Part shown: piece by piece, positions 9,651 to 19,781 of the stretch
Layout of the letters: the number at the start of each line of letters is the position of its first letter
Position numbering within the stretch: position 1 is the first letter of the stretch
NCBI GenBank assembly: GCA_010015745.1
Contig: ML978210.1
Location: 1-64,000, forward strand
DNA length: 64,000 bases
Reading direction: 5' to 3'
Source of the DNA: Setomelanomma holmii
Taxonomy: Eukaryota > Ascomycota > Dothideomycetes > Pleosporales > Phaeosphaeriaceae
Position numbers and translations under genes: made by a program
Notes under the pieces: generated by a model
Told to the model about the DNA's origin: nothing
Database searches by the model: none
Seen by the model: only the letters and a program-made list of their open reading frames with translations

Positions 9651-10858
9651 CGTGTAGATCGAACGGGAAGCCTTGCGACAGATGTACAATAGCTTCCAGA
9701 GCAGATAGCTGTCTTTGGGCATGGATGAGGCTCAAAATATCCATTCGCCCATCTCGTGATGGTCTTATGATACGCAAATGCACCCCACGCTCTCAACGAA
9801 TGTGCTCACACACCCTTTGCGTGCAGGGTCGATGCAAGTCGTATGTAGCTAAGTTTTAGCTTTGTGTGAAGTGTATCTCGAACGGCGCCTTGTGACTTCA
9901 CTAAGCTTCGCTCAATGCGGGGCGATAGGTGCGTTATCTTTGAGCATTTGCTTATTTTGCCTGCTTTGCCTTACGACATATTGTGGGCGGCTGGAAAGAG
10001 AGGGCTCTGCTTCACGGGTTGCCTAGCTTGGTGAGGTATGCACGAAGTACAACAACCGGACAAGCGTCCATTGGACGGAACAAATCACATCGGCATGCAC
10101 ATCAGTCATGAGCTGCACATGGCCAGATGACTCCACCGGCTGTTCGAGCTGGAGGATTTAGTCCTCACAGTACAGAGAGCCGTATCGCGTCCTTCCCGCA
10201 GGGACTCAGTCAACTACCTCCGCATTCTGAGCATAAAGAGGAGGCTGAGTCGCTCGGCGGCTGCCTGAAGTCCATAACCTGATTTTCCCAGAATCAACCA
10301 TCTTAATCATTCCAGCCAACTGTAATCATGCAGCCCCAGGAGAACATCAAGAACTCCGTCGTCATTGACGTCGTTCCTTCGACGGAGGAGTGAGCACAAC
10401 CTTGGAGGGCTGTCTACCCTCAGACCAATACTGTCGCGGGCTACAAGTTCGAAGCAGGACCGCGAGGGAGATGGACCACGCACGCAGGGCAACTAGAATC
10501 ATGAACACTGCATGGAAGCCGCTCTATAGTAAGCAATGCTTTCCATGTATCATACGTACCGCTTACTGACTGGGTAAACAGCGTCAAAGCCAACAGTCTG
10601 GCTAGTCAGAGTGATCTTGGGTAGAGCTTCTCGTCCGGTGCTTGGAGTAGTGTTCTAGTTCGATATCAACTTCCAACTTTGTTTTCAATACAATCTGCGA
10701 CTTAAATTCAGTGGTTCTGCACGCGATCCATGTCAAAATGCATTTAATGGGATTTTCCCGCACTCCAAACTAAGCCTCACCTCGAGAAGAACGTGACCAG
10801 CTCATCGAAGTCCTTCTCTCTCAACTGAGCATCGCTCCGCTTCACCACCCCCGGTATG
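9651..10858. other. Spacer between AsaB-like gene and hAT-2
   Basis: The first few hundred bases upstream of 9650 should hold the promoter of the minus-strand AsaB-like gene. A tiny plus-strand frame (10328-10393, MQPQENIKNSVVIDVV start) is followed by a possible GTGAGC donor, but no continuing exon keeps the frame, so I do not call it a gene. Nothing else was recognised. Confidence 0.4.
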
Positions 10859-11036
10859 CATACTTGTCAACGAGCGAGCTGAGCGAGCTGAGCTCGCTGG
10901 CTCGCTTGGCCAATCAAGCTGAAGCCTTCAGCTCGCTCGGCTCGCTCGATTAGCTGAAATAGAGTCGTCAGTTCAGCTTGCTTAATGGGCTCAGTCCCGA
11001 TTAGGAAAGTGTGTAATATTTCTGGTGTTGAGTTTC

Positions 11037-13580
11037 TCAGCCGACAACCCACTTATGTACACCGTATTTCGCGTCTATCTCCTCGTTAGTTATAGAGTCC
11101 TTAACAGGCACCTTGCTGCTGCCAAATCTAGCTCTTATCTATTGTTGGTTGCACTGTATTGCCGCCAGAAGCTCCGGAGAGATATTTTGCCGGCGCAGCT
11201 TAAGAAGGTCGCCCAGCTCGCTGAATAGGCGCTTACACTCACAGCTGAAGCCTGATATAGACAGCATGTCGATAGCAAGCTTGCTAAGGTTGGGGTAATG
11301 ATCCTGCAGTCCTACCCAGTATTTTATAGGGTTATTTGCGTTGGGGCTACCCTTAAGGGCAACAGGCTCGCTGCGCTTCTAGCTCTCATACTCATCCTCC
11401 TCGTTGTTTGTAGTGCCTGATGGGTCGATAAAGCTGTCGATAGCGTCGTCAATATCATTAGGCTTGACTATAGGCCGTACGCGAGGCTTCGGTAAGCTTT
11501 TGTACGTAGCCCACAAAGCTTGAAAATTGCGGTTGTTGCTCTCCAGCTAATCAGGCTTATCTGCCCACACTGCGTTAAGGTAGTGTTTGTAGCGAGGATG
11601 AAGGATTGTAGCAGTGTAGTAAGCTGGGGATAGGTCGAGCTTGTTGTAGTAGTCGTGGGCTTTAAGTAGGGCGGCGCGGAGGTTGATAGCGAGGTGGTCT
11701 TCGGGCGACTCGTCGTGCTCGTCGTGTATGACGTCATCGTAGCTTTGTAGGCGGTCCTCGTAGACTCCAAGTAAGTATTCAAACACTAGAATAATCTCAG
11801 CAACTGCTCCAAAAGCACTACTTTTACCGCGTCCTTTAAGCTGTTTTGTAGCAGCTTTAAGTGGCTTGAGGATGTCGATATACTCTGTGATCACCTGCCA
11901 GTCAAACGCGTTGATCCCATCTGACCTCATCTAATTAGGCGCAACAGGCAGCTTGTTGTTGCGACTTCGAGCGTACGCGTCTTCAGTTTCAATACGCTAG
12001 ATATAGTGATTAGCGTATCTATTGACTGCTAATTGCAGCTTAACAGCGCGCTCAAAACACGAGCAGAAGGAGTTCCAGCACGTAACAACCAGCTTAACAG
12101 GTTTGAGTATTTTGCGCTGCTCTGCTAGCACGTTAGTGGGCAAATTATTGTAGGCAAGGCGTTGAAACTTCTCGAAAAGCGCGTATTGTTGTGGTGTTTT
12201 GATATAGTTAATGACCGCGAGAAGCACGCCTAATAGCCCATCAGTACGCCATATAGCTATGTTCTCAGCCTCGTTCACACGCTCACTCTTATCGTTATCG
12301 TACGACTCCCTCTCCTCGCCCTAGAGTAGCATCTGGCTGATGAGATTAAGCGTATGAGGACCGCAGCGGAGGCGACGCTTAGTAGCGTTGAAGCCTATCT
12401 TTGAGGCAATTATTGTGATCGTAGTGTTGTTGTTGTACGCGTTGTTGAGGATGAAGTAACCAAGCTTGCCTAAAGTAATTTCGAACTCCTCAAAGACTGC
12501 TATTACGACGTCAGCTATAGCCTCACCAGAGTAGGCGCCTGCGAGTTGTGGGAGCGCGATAGGCAGGTCCTTGAGGTTGCCGTGGCTGTTGACGTAGTGG
12601 GCAACAATACCCAAGTATCTGCGCTTGCCGCCCTTTGTCGTCCACCTGTTAAAGCTTATATGGATCTTGCTTATTGATTGTGACAGCTCCACGACAACTT
12701 TAGGCTTTAGGTAGTTGTACAGGCGTACGACGTATCGTGAGACACTGTTATAGGACGTCCACAGCGCTCGTTCTGCCTCTACGCTAGCTAGTTGTATTAT
12801 ATTGCGAAAGGACTGCGATTTAAACTGCGAGAGTGGGAGGTTGTTTTCGACGAGCTATGTGACAGCTGCGAGTCGAAAATGCTAGATATTGAAGCCGCCA
12901 AGTTTGTTAGCAACAGCCTGAGAGGCGCCCTTTTAAAGCGCGCGATTGAGTGTAGTTTCTTTAGGCGGGGCGGCAGTACGCTTGCTTAGAGGCTTCAAGC
13001 TATAGCCCTTCTTATCCTCTGCAAGATGATGCGCTGGCGATGATAGAGACTGTGAGACCTCGTGTACTCTGCGGCCGAAGGTGGTGAACTTGTGCTTATA
13101 GCAATAGTAGCAGATCTATGTAAGCTTCAACACGTTAGAGCGTAGGGCGATACAATAGCCATGATCGTAGATCCAGCTTGCTCGATTCGAAAGCGTTGTA
13201 GGCGGCTTGCAGTGCCTTAGAAAGCGACTCCAATCAAAGCCTTCGTAGTTATCATCTACCCACTCAAATCCGTTCTCGATACGCTTATCAGTAGCCTCTG
13301 AGGCTGCTACAGTGGCTTGCTCACTGCCCTCAGTGGGCGCGACGATGGTGTCTTTAGCGCGCGACTCTCGGAGCGTTGCTTCGAAGTTCAGGGCTTGCGA
13401 CGCAGCGACGATTGCCTGACGCAGGGACAGTGGAGGAGGAAGTAGAGGAGATAGCGACGATGGCTGAGTATCAACTGGCACAGGCTGGCTAGCAGTACCG
13501 CGATAACGCAGCGCAACTTTGTTGTGCTTTGAAACAGGCGCGCTTTGCAACAAATTAACGCGCGATCTTTTTGGCGGCAT
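11037..13580 (-). pseudogene. hAT-2 transposase, multiply interrupted
   Basis: The start MPPKRSRVNLLQ at 13580 is followed by the Ser/Gln-rich leader shared with hAT-1 (LSLRQAIVAASQALNFE), then FDWSRFLRH and the BED-region start WIYDHGY. Later come the catalytic-domain block SFNRWTTKGGKRRY (about 12650), RCGPHTLNLISQ, the WQVITEYIDILKPL block (about 11900), and a dimerisation domain with LAIDML and CKRLFSEL (about 11230-11270). Stops interrupt the frame at about 12321, 11997, 11931 and 11547 and again near the C-terminus. Where hAT-1 keeps Trp (GWMRS, KPEWL, SWTRA), this copy has TAG. The conserved Asp-Gly-Trp of hAT-1 is Asn-Arg-Trp here, so catalysis is doubly lost. Confidence 0.87.
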
Positions 13581-13689
13581 TGTAGCGACGGCAAGGTAGT
13601 GAATAGTAGCAAAGAGAGACGCGTTGATTAAGTATAGATAAGTGTGGTGGATGAAGTATCATGGATAGAGAATTAGTCAGGTGCAGCTG

Positions 13690-14215
13690 GCCAGAGATTT
13701 GGTGGCTTGTTTACCCAAAAAGATGTGCAAAAAGGTGTGTTATTACTAAGATTTGTTAAGAACATGTAAGTTCAGTCTAGGATAGAAGGTGCTTAAGAGT
13801 CACATAATGTGCTGGTGTGGCAAGCACTGCCTAGTGGGCAATAGCACTTACTACAACAGCCTGAGTTGTCAGGCCGCCTCGTCCACGGCCTCAGTCTCAG
13901 CCTAGGAACTGGGAGCCGACTGATTGACGATATATACTGTTCCACACACGATGATCAATGTTCATTAATCATACATACCTTTTTGGCTGCATGGCGTGGT
14001 GGGTGCGGACCCGCGTCCTGACATGAGTCTGTTACACTCAATACGATAGTCAAGACAATACAACACATTGCAGCCACCCCGCCTTGTTCCTCCTCCTACT
14101 CAGTTCTTACTAGTAGTTATACTACGAGTGGGACCTTGTTCCAATAGGATTCGAACTAACGCCATAACTCTAAAACACCAGAAAATCATCGTGAGATCGG
14201 CCACCCACTAAAAAG
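13690..14215 (-). repeat. tRNA-like/SINE-like relic nested in hAT-2
   Basis: On the minus strand, a tRNA A-box-like GTGGCCGATCTCACG (about 14205-14190) is followed at roughly the right distance by a B-box-like AGTTCGAATCC (about 14155-14145), then some 450 bp of non-coding sequence. That is the layout of a tRNA-derived SINE. The T-stem pairing is poor and I found no tail or target duplication. It could instead be a chance match within the transposon leader or part of an LTR. Confidence 0.3.
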
Positions 14216-14400
14216 TCAGCGTCAACTTCCTATCCGCCCTAGTTGACTGAGCTGATCAAGCTAACTGAGCGAGTCCACGTCGTCAGCTCAGCTCGCTCAG
14301 CAAGCTCCACCTGCGAGCTCAGCTCAATAGAATCGATCAAGCCGACCAAGCCGAGCGAGCTGAGCGAGCCGGCTCGCTTGTTGACAAGTATGCCGGTATG

Positions 14401-15228
14401 GAATTCCTCAGATCCCTAGCCTGCTTGAACAGTGACGTGGCTTCCTGTGTTTCGTGACGAAGCGATGGACAGCAAGGCCAATATCACAGCAATCCGCGCC
14501 GGAGACTGATGCACTGATAGAGAAGTGGCCGCAAAACATTATTGCATCAAGTACAGGTCTGTGTAGCTGCGAGCGAAAGAAGGTCCGAAGTTGGATCCTG
14601 TCCCGTTACACCGTGCGTCCCGGCACGCTTGGATTGACATTAACGAAATACTCCAAGTTAATGAATCTCATGAATCTCATGAATCTCTAATTAGACTATA
14701 TTCAATCTTCATTCCGCGGCCGCCTTGCCCTTTTAGAACGTCCGGAAACTTGCTCACGGTGAGCACCGTGAGGGCCTGCCAGATGCCATCTCTCGGCTAA
14801 GGAGCCTGAAGGGCGCGATAGTGCGGTAGCTGTTCTCAGGAAGGACATGACGCGTTTCGAAAAGGCACATGTAGGCAAGATAGAGGCGGGGCTAGCTGCA
14901 GAAGAAAGCGGGTGCCGGCTATCAAGTGCCATCCGTTTACGTGTGTTCAACTGCATTGGTCCAAAAGAAGTGCAATTTCTGCTTTGCCAATTTTCAGATT
15001 GTGTGCCGTATCGCGACGTGATGCAAGATGAGTAATGCAACAAGCGCGATTGGCTCAATAGAAAGTGTTCGGTGATGTCGGAGACCAACCTCCGAATCCC
15101 CTGGAACTTTAGTGCTTACGCCAAGCCAGTCTACCCTGCACTCAGATTTCTGTAATCAGTACTAATTTATGTGCCCTCTTTGCCTAAACCCCGTACCACT
15201 ATTACCGAATACGGTAGAATTAACAACT
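14401..15228. other. Spacer right of hAT-2
   Basis: No gene is supported. A 9-bp word, ATGAATCTC, is repeated three times in tandem at 14661-14687. The minus-strand frame at 14702-15088 has no recognisable domain and an unremarkable composition. Confidence 0.4.
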
Positions 15229-15347
15229 CTTGTGGTGAACGGCCAGGAGACAACAGGGCTTCCCGTTCGCTCAGCCTTACTTAAGCAGCGTACCGGCGGA
15301 CCAGTAGTCAGGTGGGTGACCACTGGTGAATCCCCGCTGTTGTATGT
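15229..15347 (+). pseudogene. Dispersed 5S rRNA copy with degenerate 5' end
   Basis: From about 15253 the sequence follows the fungal 5S rRNA closely: ACAGGGCTTCCCG, CGCTCAGCC, TACTTAAGC, then AGTAG and GGTGGGTGACCACTGGTGAATCCC, ending TGTTGTATGT. The internal Pol III control region is therefore largely present, and a T-run follows at 15346-15351. The first 24 nt, which should read like ACATACGACCATA and pair with the 3' end, do not match, so helix I cannot form. Filamentous ascomycetes commonly have single 5S genes and pseudogenes scattered through the genome. I call this a pseudogene or 5'-replaced copy. Confidence 0.8.
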
Positions 15348-15359
15348 TTTTGCATTTTT
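15346..15359 (+). terminator. T-run after the 5S copy
   Basis: Five Ts directly after the 5S 3' end, then a second T-run, fit a Pol III stop. This supports descent from a functional 5S gene. Confidence 0.45.
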
Positions 15360-15825
15360 CCTTCTTGCCTGTTCTGTTCGATTGGCGGCTTGAGAGTCGT
15401 ATAGAGGTGCACGGCTATGAGAGTACGTGGGGCATGTGGCAGTGATGGACTCCCGATGTGTACGGCGGCTGGAGCGGGGTTTTTCTCGGGCAGGAATTCC
15501 CTGATCCTGTGTCTATTCAGCGTCACATTCATATTGTTTGACATAGAAGAGAAGTGTTGAGCATCACGACAGCATGCGAAGTCTCGACACAAGGAGAATT
15601 GCACCGAGAAGGGATTCAGATGTGAGAAGCTGTCATTTTGGTCGAGTCCATGCCAAATATTCAGCACTTCATTCCCTGTCTATGTACGAGATACTCAGAA
15701 GTTTTCCATCCCGAGTCCCCATTTAGATTGTCGAGCCATAGACATTGCAAAAATCGATCGACATGCTATAAAGATCCATCCCTCCCTCGAGTCTCCGATT
15801 CGTGTCGTCGTGGTCGAGACGATTT

Positions 15826-16206
15826 CTAGATCTGGAGACGCTCGACCTTGTCCTTGAGGGTCCTAATCTGGCCCATCAAGTCGGAGGCTTCGTTGGTGGT
15901 GATCGAGGCGGCGATGACAGAGCGGGCGACTCCACAGGCTCGGCCAAGTGCCATCTTAGAGGGAACGTAGACGTAAGGAACGTTCTTATCTTCGCAAAGG
16001 AGGGGAAGATGCAGCAGGATAGCGAGTGGGCTGGTGTCGGCTGCGAGGACGATGAGCTCGCTGATACCGCGGTTGAGGGTCTTGGTAGCCTCGTTGGCAC
16101 CCTTCTTGAGCTGGCGGTAGTGGGTGGCCTGCTGAACGAGGTCGAGGATCTCTTGCGAGAGAGCCTGGTCGGCCTGGGGCCATGCAGCGGAGTTATCTTC
16201 GGCCAT
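15826..16206 (-). CDS. SNU13: Snu13 / 15.5K K-turn RNA-binding protein, 126 aa
   Basis: The frame from ATG 16206 gives a 126-residue L7Ae-family protein, the same length as Snu13 in other fungi. It shows the RNA-contacting segment KGANEATKTLNRG (about residues 33-45), the LAADTSPL strand and the VPSKMALGRACGVAR region. Snu13 binds kink-turns in U4 snRNA and in box C/D snoRNAs, so it serves both pre-mRNA splicing (U4/U6.U5 tri-snRNP) and rRNA 2'-O-methylation. An in-frame upstream ATG at 16377 would add 57 residues unlike the family, so I reject that start. There is no intron. It is divergent from VMA3 across about 360 bp. Confidence 0.95.
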   Translation of the reverse strand: MAEDNSAAWPQADQALSQEILDLVQQATHYRQLKKGANEATKTLNRGISELIVLAADTSPLAILLHLPLLCEDKNVPYVYVPSKMALGRACGVARSVIAASITTNEASDLMGQIRTLKDKVERLQI

Positions 16207-16562
16207 TTCGTGGGTGTGAGTTGGGTTGAGTGGTTGTGGTAGGTTTGTGGGTTCACTGTAAGCTCGCCCGAGGGAGGGTTCACTGCTATCTCGCCCGCAA
16301 AATTTTGGTGTGAAATCGGTGGTTGTTGCGACAAAAGTTCGATGTGCGGGATCAGAAATCGACCAACTTTTTTGCACGCTTGGACCCCGCTTGGCACACG
16401 TGCATAGCTAGCGCGGAAGCGAGAACTGCAACGCCAGCCATCGTCACCACTCACCTCGACATCACATCCGCCTCCGTCGCCGCATCCACCACTCGAGTCC
16501 ATCTCCACCACATTCGAGATCGTATCTAGGACGACCCTTCGAATACAATCACAGCCGCAAAG
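16207..16562. promoter_or_regulatory. Shared divergent promoter region SNU13/VMA3
   Basis: The 356 bp between the two start codons contain a pyrimidine-rich stretch on the VMA3 side (about 16440-16530) and no other reading frame of interest. Both genes are housekeeping and probably share it. No specific factor site is claimed. Confidence 0.5.
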
Positions 16563-17416
16563 ATGGTTTCGGAACTCTGGTGAGTGCATATGGAGCTCCA
16601 ATGCCGAGGCGCAGGCAGCTCTAGCTTCACTCTGGGTAGATAAGCTGGAGCTTGCACGCATCTTTATGGCATTGGGAGAGCTGTTTTATGACCGCGAAAG
16701 TGAACGCATGCTAACTCAAGCTTTATAGCCCCGTGTATGCTGTAAGTCATCAAGCATCACACCTCCGCAACGTATCCCTCGACGATCGTCATCGCACCGC
16801 TTGGCCTTTGCCATCACACCTCAAATCCTGCCTATCACACCGCGCAACACCAAAGTGCCTCTGCTAACAACGACAGCCCTTCTTCGGTGCGATGGGTTGC
16901 ACATCAGCCATCGTCTTCGCGTGTTTCGGTGCCGCCTACGGAACCGCCAAGGCCGGTGTTGGTGTCTCTGCCATGGGTGTCCTGCGCCCTGATCTGATCG
17001 TCAAGAGTATGTTGCATCCTGGATAGCCAGATTGGAAATCCGCAGTAGGCCTGTGGCGCGAAGAGATGGTCGGCTGACACTCCTCAGACATTATTCCCGT
17101 TGTCATGGCGGGTATTATTGGTATCTACGGTCTCGTCGTGTCCGTCCTGATCTCGAACGGTCTGAAACAAGAGTCGTCGCTCTTCGCCAACTTCATCCAG
17201 CTCGGTGCCGGTCTCGCTGTCGGACTGTCGGGTATGGCCGCTGGTTTCGCCATCGGTATTGTTGGTGACGCTGGTGTGCGCGGAACTGCCCAACAGCCAA
17301 GGTTGTTTGTCGGAATGATTCTGATTCTCATTTTCGCCGAAGTCTTGGGTCTGTACGGTCTTATCGTCGCTCTTCTCATGAACGCCAAGGCTGGTGACGA
17401 CCAAAACGTCTGCTAG
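16563..17416 (+). CDS. VMA3: V-type ATPase proteolipid subunit c, 162 aa, four exons
   Basis: Exons are 16563-16579, 16729-16741, 16877-17006 and 17088-17416. The first two are only 17 and 13 nt, and each is fixed by GT-AG borders and by the expected start MVSELCPVYAPFFGAMGC. CTAAC branch sites are visible before exons 2 and 3. The protein has four membrane helices with Gly-rich faces and the proton-carrying Glu in helix 4 (about residue 138, in IFAEVLGLYG). It forms the rotating c-ring of the vacuolar H+-ATPase Vo sector. The length matches Vma3 (about 160 aa) rather than the longer c''. The end QNVC is slightly longer than in yeast. Confidence 0.95.
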
Positions 17417-17840
17417 ACGGTCGACGCTTCCTTCGATCGCAGCTCGGACAATACTCTGCGATCGCTATAGTTGGTAGGAACGACACAAAACTTGGCACGA
17501 CAATCATCACAACCACATGGCGCCGAAAGTATGCGCGGCATGTTGTACGTCTACATCTGTGTATTCTCTTTGGGGTGCTGAAGCGACAAGCACCAGACTG
17601 GACGGACAGGAAAGGAGCTTGAGAGGATGGTAAATAATGGCATCGAATGACGAGCACTTTGCGATCCATTTGACGGCGTGTATTCTAGAGTCTCTACAAT
17701 TTCATTTGCGCTTGAAAACGAATGCATTTGTTTCTTTCATTTTCTACTCCCTTTTGCCGAATGCCATTCCATCTCAAGTCCGGGTTCAAAGTTTCAACGC
17801 CATCGCTATGCAGTCTGCCATCTCGTCGTTGCATCGTCCA
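17417..17840. other. Convergent 3' region
   Basis: These 424 bp lie between the ends of VMA3 (plus) and the 415-residue gene (minus). They should hold both 3' UTRs. No gene was seen. Confidence 0.5.
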
Positions 17841-19088
17841 CTAAGCATTGTCGTGATCTGAATCAAGTTGTTCGTTTTCCTTGAGCAGCAAGCTCATGAA
17901 GTCATTATCATCCATACATCCACCAAACAACTCTTCATCTTCGTTGCACATGATCTTACTCGGCGCCTCAAGCTTATCCTCTTGCTCGTCCATACCACCT
18001 TTCTCACCCCCCTCTTCCAACCTCGCACCCGCAACATACTGGCTCTGTCTCCGTCGAATCAACGCCTCCCTAATCATTTCGCACCCCTTGAGCGCATCTT
18101 CATTCCCCATCCCATCGTGCCTAAGATGCCGCTCCACCTCCTCCAACTTCATGATCATCCGATCCTGCGCGTTAATCTCGCCGTCGTCGAGCAGCCTCGG
18201 ATCAATATCAATCTGCCCGAGCGAATGTTTCCTCACAGCCATTGCGCCGATTTCGATAATCCGCCTCGAATGCGCGAGACGCGTTGGATCGGTCATGTGC
18301 CGCACAAGCAAGTCTTCATCCATGCCCATGCCCTCATCCCCTTCTTCACGCCCAACGACGTTCCCTTCCTCATCCAACGGCTGTCCAATACTCGTCGGCA
18401 TCAGTCCACCCAAGCCTATCCACGGACTAGCACTCCTAACCACCCGTCCCCTAGCCCCAGATGGACCGTGGCTGGCACTTCGAGCGTGCGCGTACGCATA
18501 GCCGTGGCGCGCATATGGGCCGGCTCCTCGACGTTTTTCTTCGGGCGTCACGCTGCGGGCGCGTGGGGCTTGGAGGCGGATGAATGTTGGGTTGGGGGGG
18601 TGCGGGAGGTTGGGTTGGCTGAGGGAGCCGCGGCATGTGTACGATTGTGGGAGCTGGGAGGAGGGGAAGGTTGGGTTGTTTTGGGTATGGGAGCGGATGG
18701 GGAGAGGACCGTGGGCGTGATGTTGGTGTGCTTGGGCATAGTGGTGATGCTGTTGTTGATCGAGCGGAGATGGCTGTGGCGCGTTTGCCGTTGTGTGTGG
18801 ATGTGGGTGTGTTGCTTGTGGCAATCGCGGGTCGAAAGAGTAGGTTGAGAAGTCCGGTGTAGAAATTGTGCTGACGTCTATGGAAGTCTCATTCGAAACA
18901 GACGGCTCGGTGAAGTCGAAGTCTAACTCGTCGAGCACTGAGGTATTGTTCGCTGAGAAGACGGGGTGATGTGACCCGCTGGAACCAAACAGTTCTTCTA
19001 GCTGTTCCTGCGTGCATGATTCCAGGTCGATGGATGGAAGGCAAGGATCGCTTGCCGTGCCAGTGAACGGCGTGCTTGGCTGAGACAT
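17841..19088 (-). CDS. Uncharacterised Ser/Pro/His-rich protein, 415 aa
   Basis: The single exon starts at ATG 19088. The N-terminal 90 residues are acidic with aromatic residues (LDELDFDFTEPS), like an activation region. Residues about 90-130 are rich in Pro, Gln and His, with clustered His (QQQHHHYAQAHQHHAHG). The middle has RSxS and RSxTPEEKR sites. A predicted helical block (about 265-350) includes RRIIEIGAMAVRKHS and a long charged helix, and the C-terminus is acidic. No zinc finger or DNA-binding domain is visible. I do not recognise the family; a nuclear co-regulator is a guess from composition. It converges with VMA3. Confidence 0.65.
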   Translation of the reverse strand: MSQPSTPFTGTASDPCLPSIDLESCTQEQLEELFGSSGSHHPVFSANNTSVLDELDFDFTEPSVSNETSIDVSTISTPDFSTYSFDPRLPQATHPHPHTTANAPQPSPLDQQQHHHYAQAHQHHAHGPLPIRSHTQNNPTFPSSQLPQSYTCRGSLSQPNLPHPPNPTFIRLQAPRARSVTPEEKRRGAGPYARHGYAYAHARSASHGPSGARGRVVRSASPWIGLGGLMPTSIGQPLDEEGNVVGREEGDEGMGMDEDLLVRHMTDPTRLAHSRRIIEIGAMAVRKHSLGQIDIDPRLLDDGEINAQDRMIMKLEEVERHLRHDGMGNEDALKGCEMIREALIRRRQSQYVAGARLEEGGEKGGMDEQEDKLEAPSKIMCNEDEELFGGCMDDNDFMSLLLKENEQLDSDHDNA

Positions 19089-19781
19089 CGTATCGTGTAG
19101 CTTTCGATGTCGAGAAAGTGCCTGGTCGATAGTACTGTGACAGGGTTAAGAGTGCGCGATAGGTGGTTACACGAGTGATGGGAAGCTGCGTGTATCATGT
19201 CCAGATATAGGCATGATTTTGCTTTGTTGGTGGTCGATGCTGAGACAGGTTGACGAAGGCAGTTTGCGATGGCGCTGAGATGGGCGAGTGGACGGACACC
19301 TGCTTGAAGATGGAGCAAACATTAAGCTGCGAGGACTAGATTCTGTTCAAGGGCATTCTGTGGACGCCATCCTATTCAAGTGCTTCTCGTTGTCTGCGCT
19401 GTGTAGCATCTGTGGCCGAACACTCTTTTGTCTCTTCATATGTCTCCAGCACATGCAGTGCTCAAACCTCAGATCACGTCCCCGTCGTTGCGCGTAGAGA
19501 TCTGACCCTGCATCTAATACAAGGAGAGACAATGAACAGCGATTTGTTCGACAATGTACAATACCTACTGAGCTTAGCGATGTCCCAAGACCCCTCCTTC
19601 TACAGGCGAGCGTCGTGCATTGGTACATTTCGTGATTCATGTGTTGTCCATCTGTATGCAAGCCAAGATCCCATACGCCTGACCATGCGATGTTTGCGTT
19701 GAAAAGTCCGTCTTGTACAGCCGTATATCATACACAATCCCAATCTTACACATATGTCCCACAAGCCGTCCAACATGCATC
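19089..19781. other. Spacer upstream of the 415-residue gene
   Basis: This holds the 5' region of the minus-strand 415-residue gene and the 3' end of the small membrane protein gene. The short frames on both strands overlap each other and have no recognisable domain. Confidence 0.4.

Larger units (their letters stand above)
10859..14392 (-). mobile_element. hAT-2: 3.5-kb hAT transposon with perfect target duplication
   Basis: The ends are CATACTTGTCAAC and its complement GTTGACAAGTATG. They are flanked by a perfect 8-bp duplication, CCGGTATG, at 10851-10858 and 14393-14400. Inside each end is a cluster of GAGCGAGCTGAGC-type words in both orientations, as expected for subterminal transposase-binding repeats. 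The minus strand encodes a decayed hAT transposase (11037-13580). The terminal repeats differ from those of hAT-1, so the two belong to different families. About 800 bp between transposase start and right end is longer than the corresponding hAT-1 leader and may hold a nested insertion. Confidence 0.92.

Noticed and set aside
10328..10500. Small plus-strand gene starting MQPQENIKNS
   Set aside because: A GTGAGC donor is visible, but the only frame that looks protein-like downstream cannot be joined in phase.
14702..15088. 128-codon minus-strand frame next to hAT-2
   Set aside because: No recognisable domain, overlapping frames on the other strand, and random-like composition.
15802..16242. 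146-codon plus-strand open frame over SNU13
   Set aside because: Antisense to a highly conserved gene; no features of its own.
17868..18848. 326-codon plus-strand open frame
   Set aside because: It is antisense to the 415-residue gene. Its composition mirrors the His/Pro/Ser-rich codons of the opposite strand, and it has no domain.
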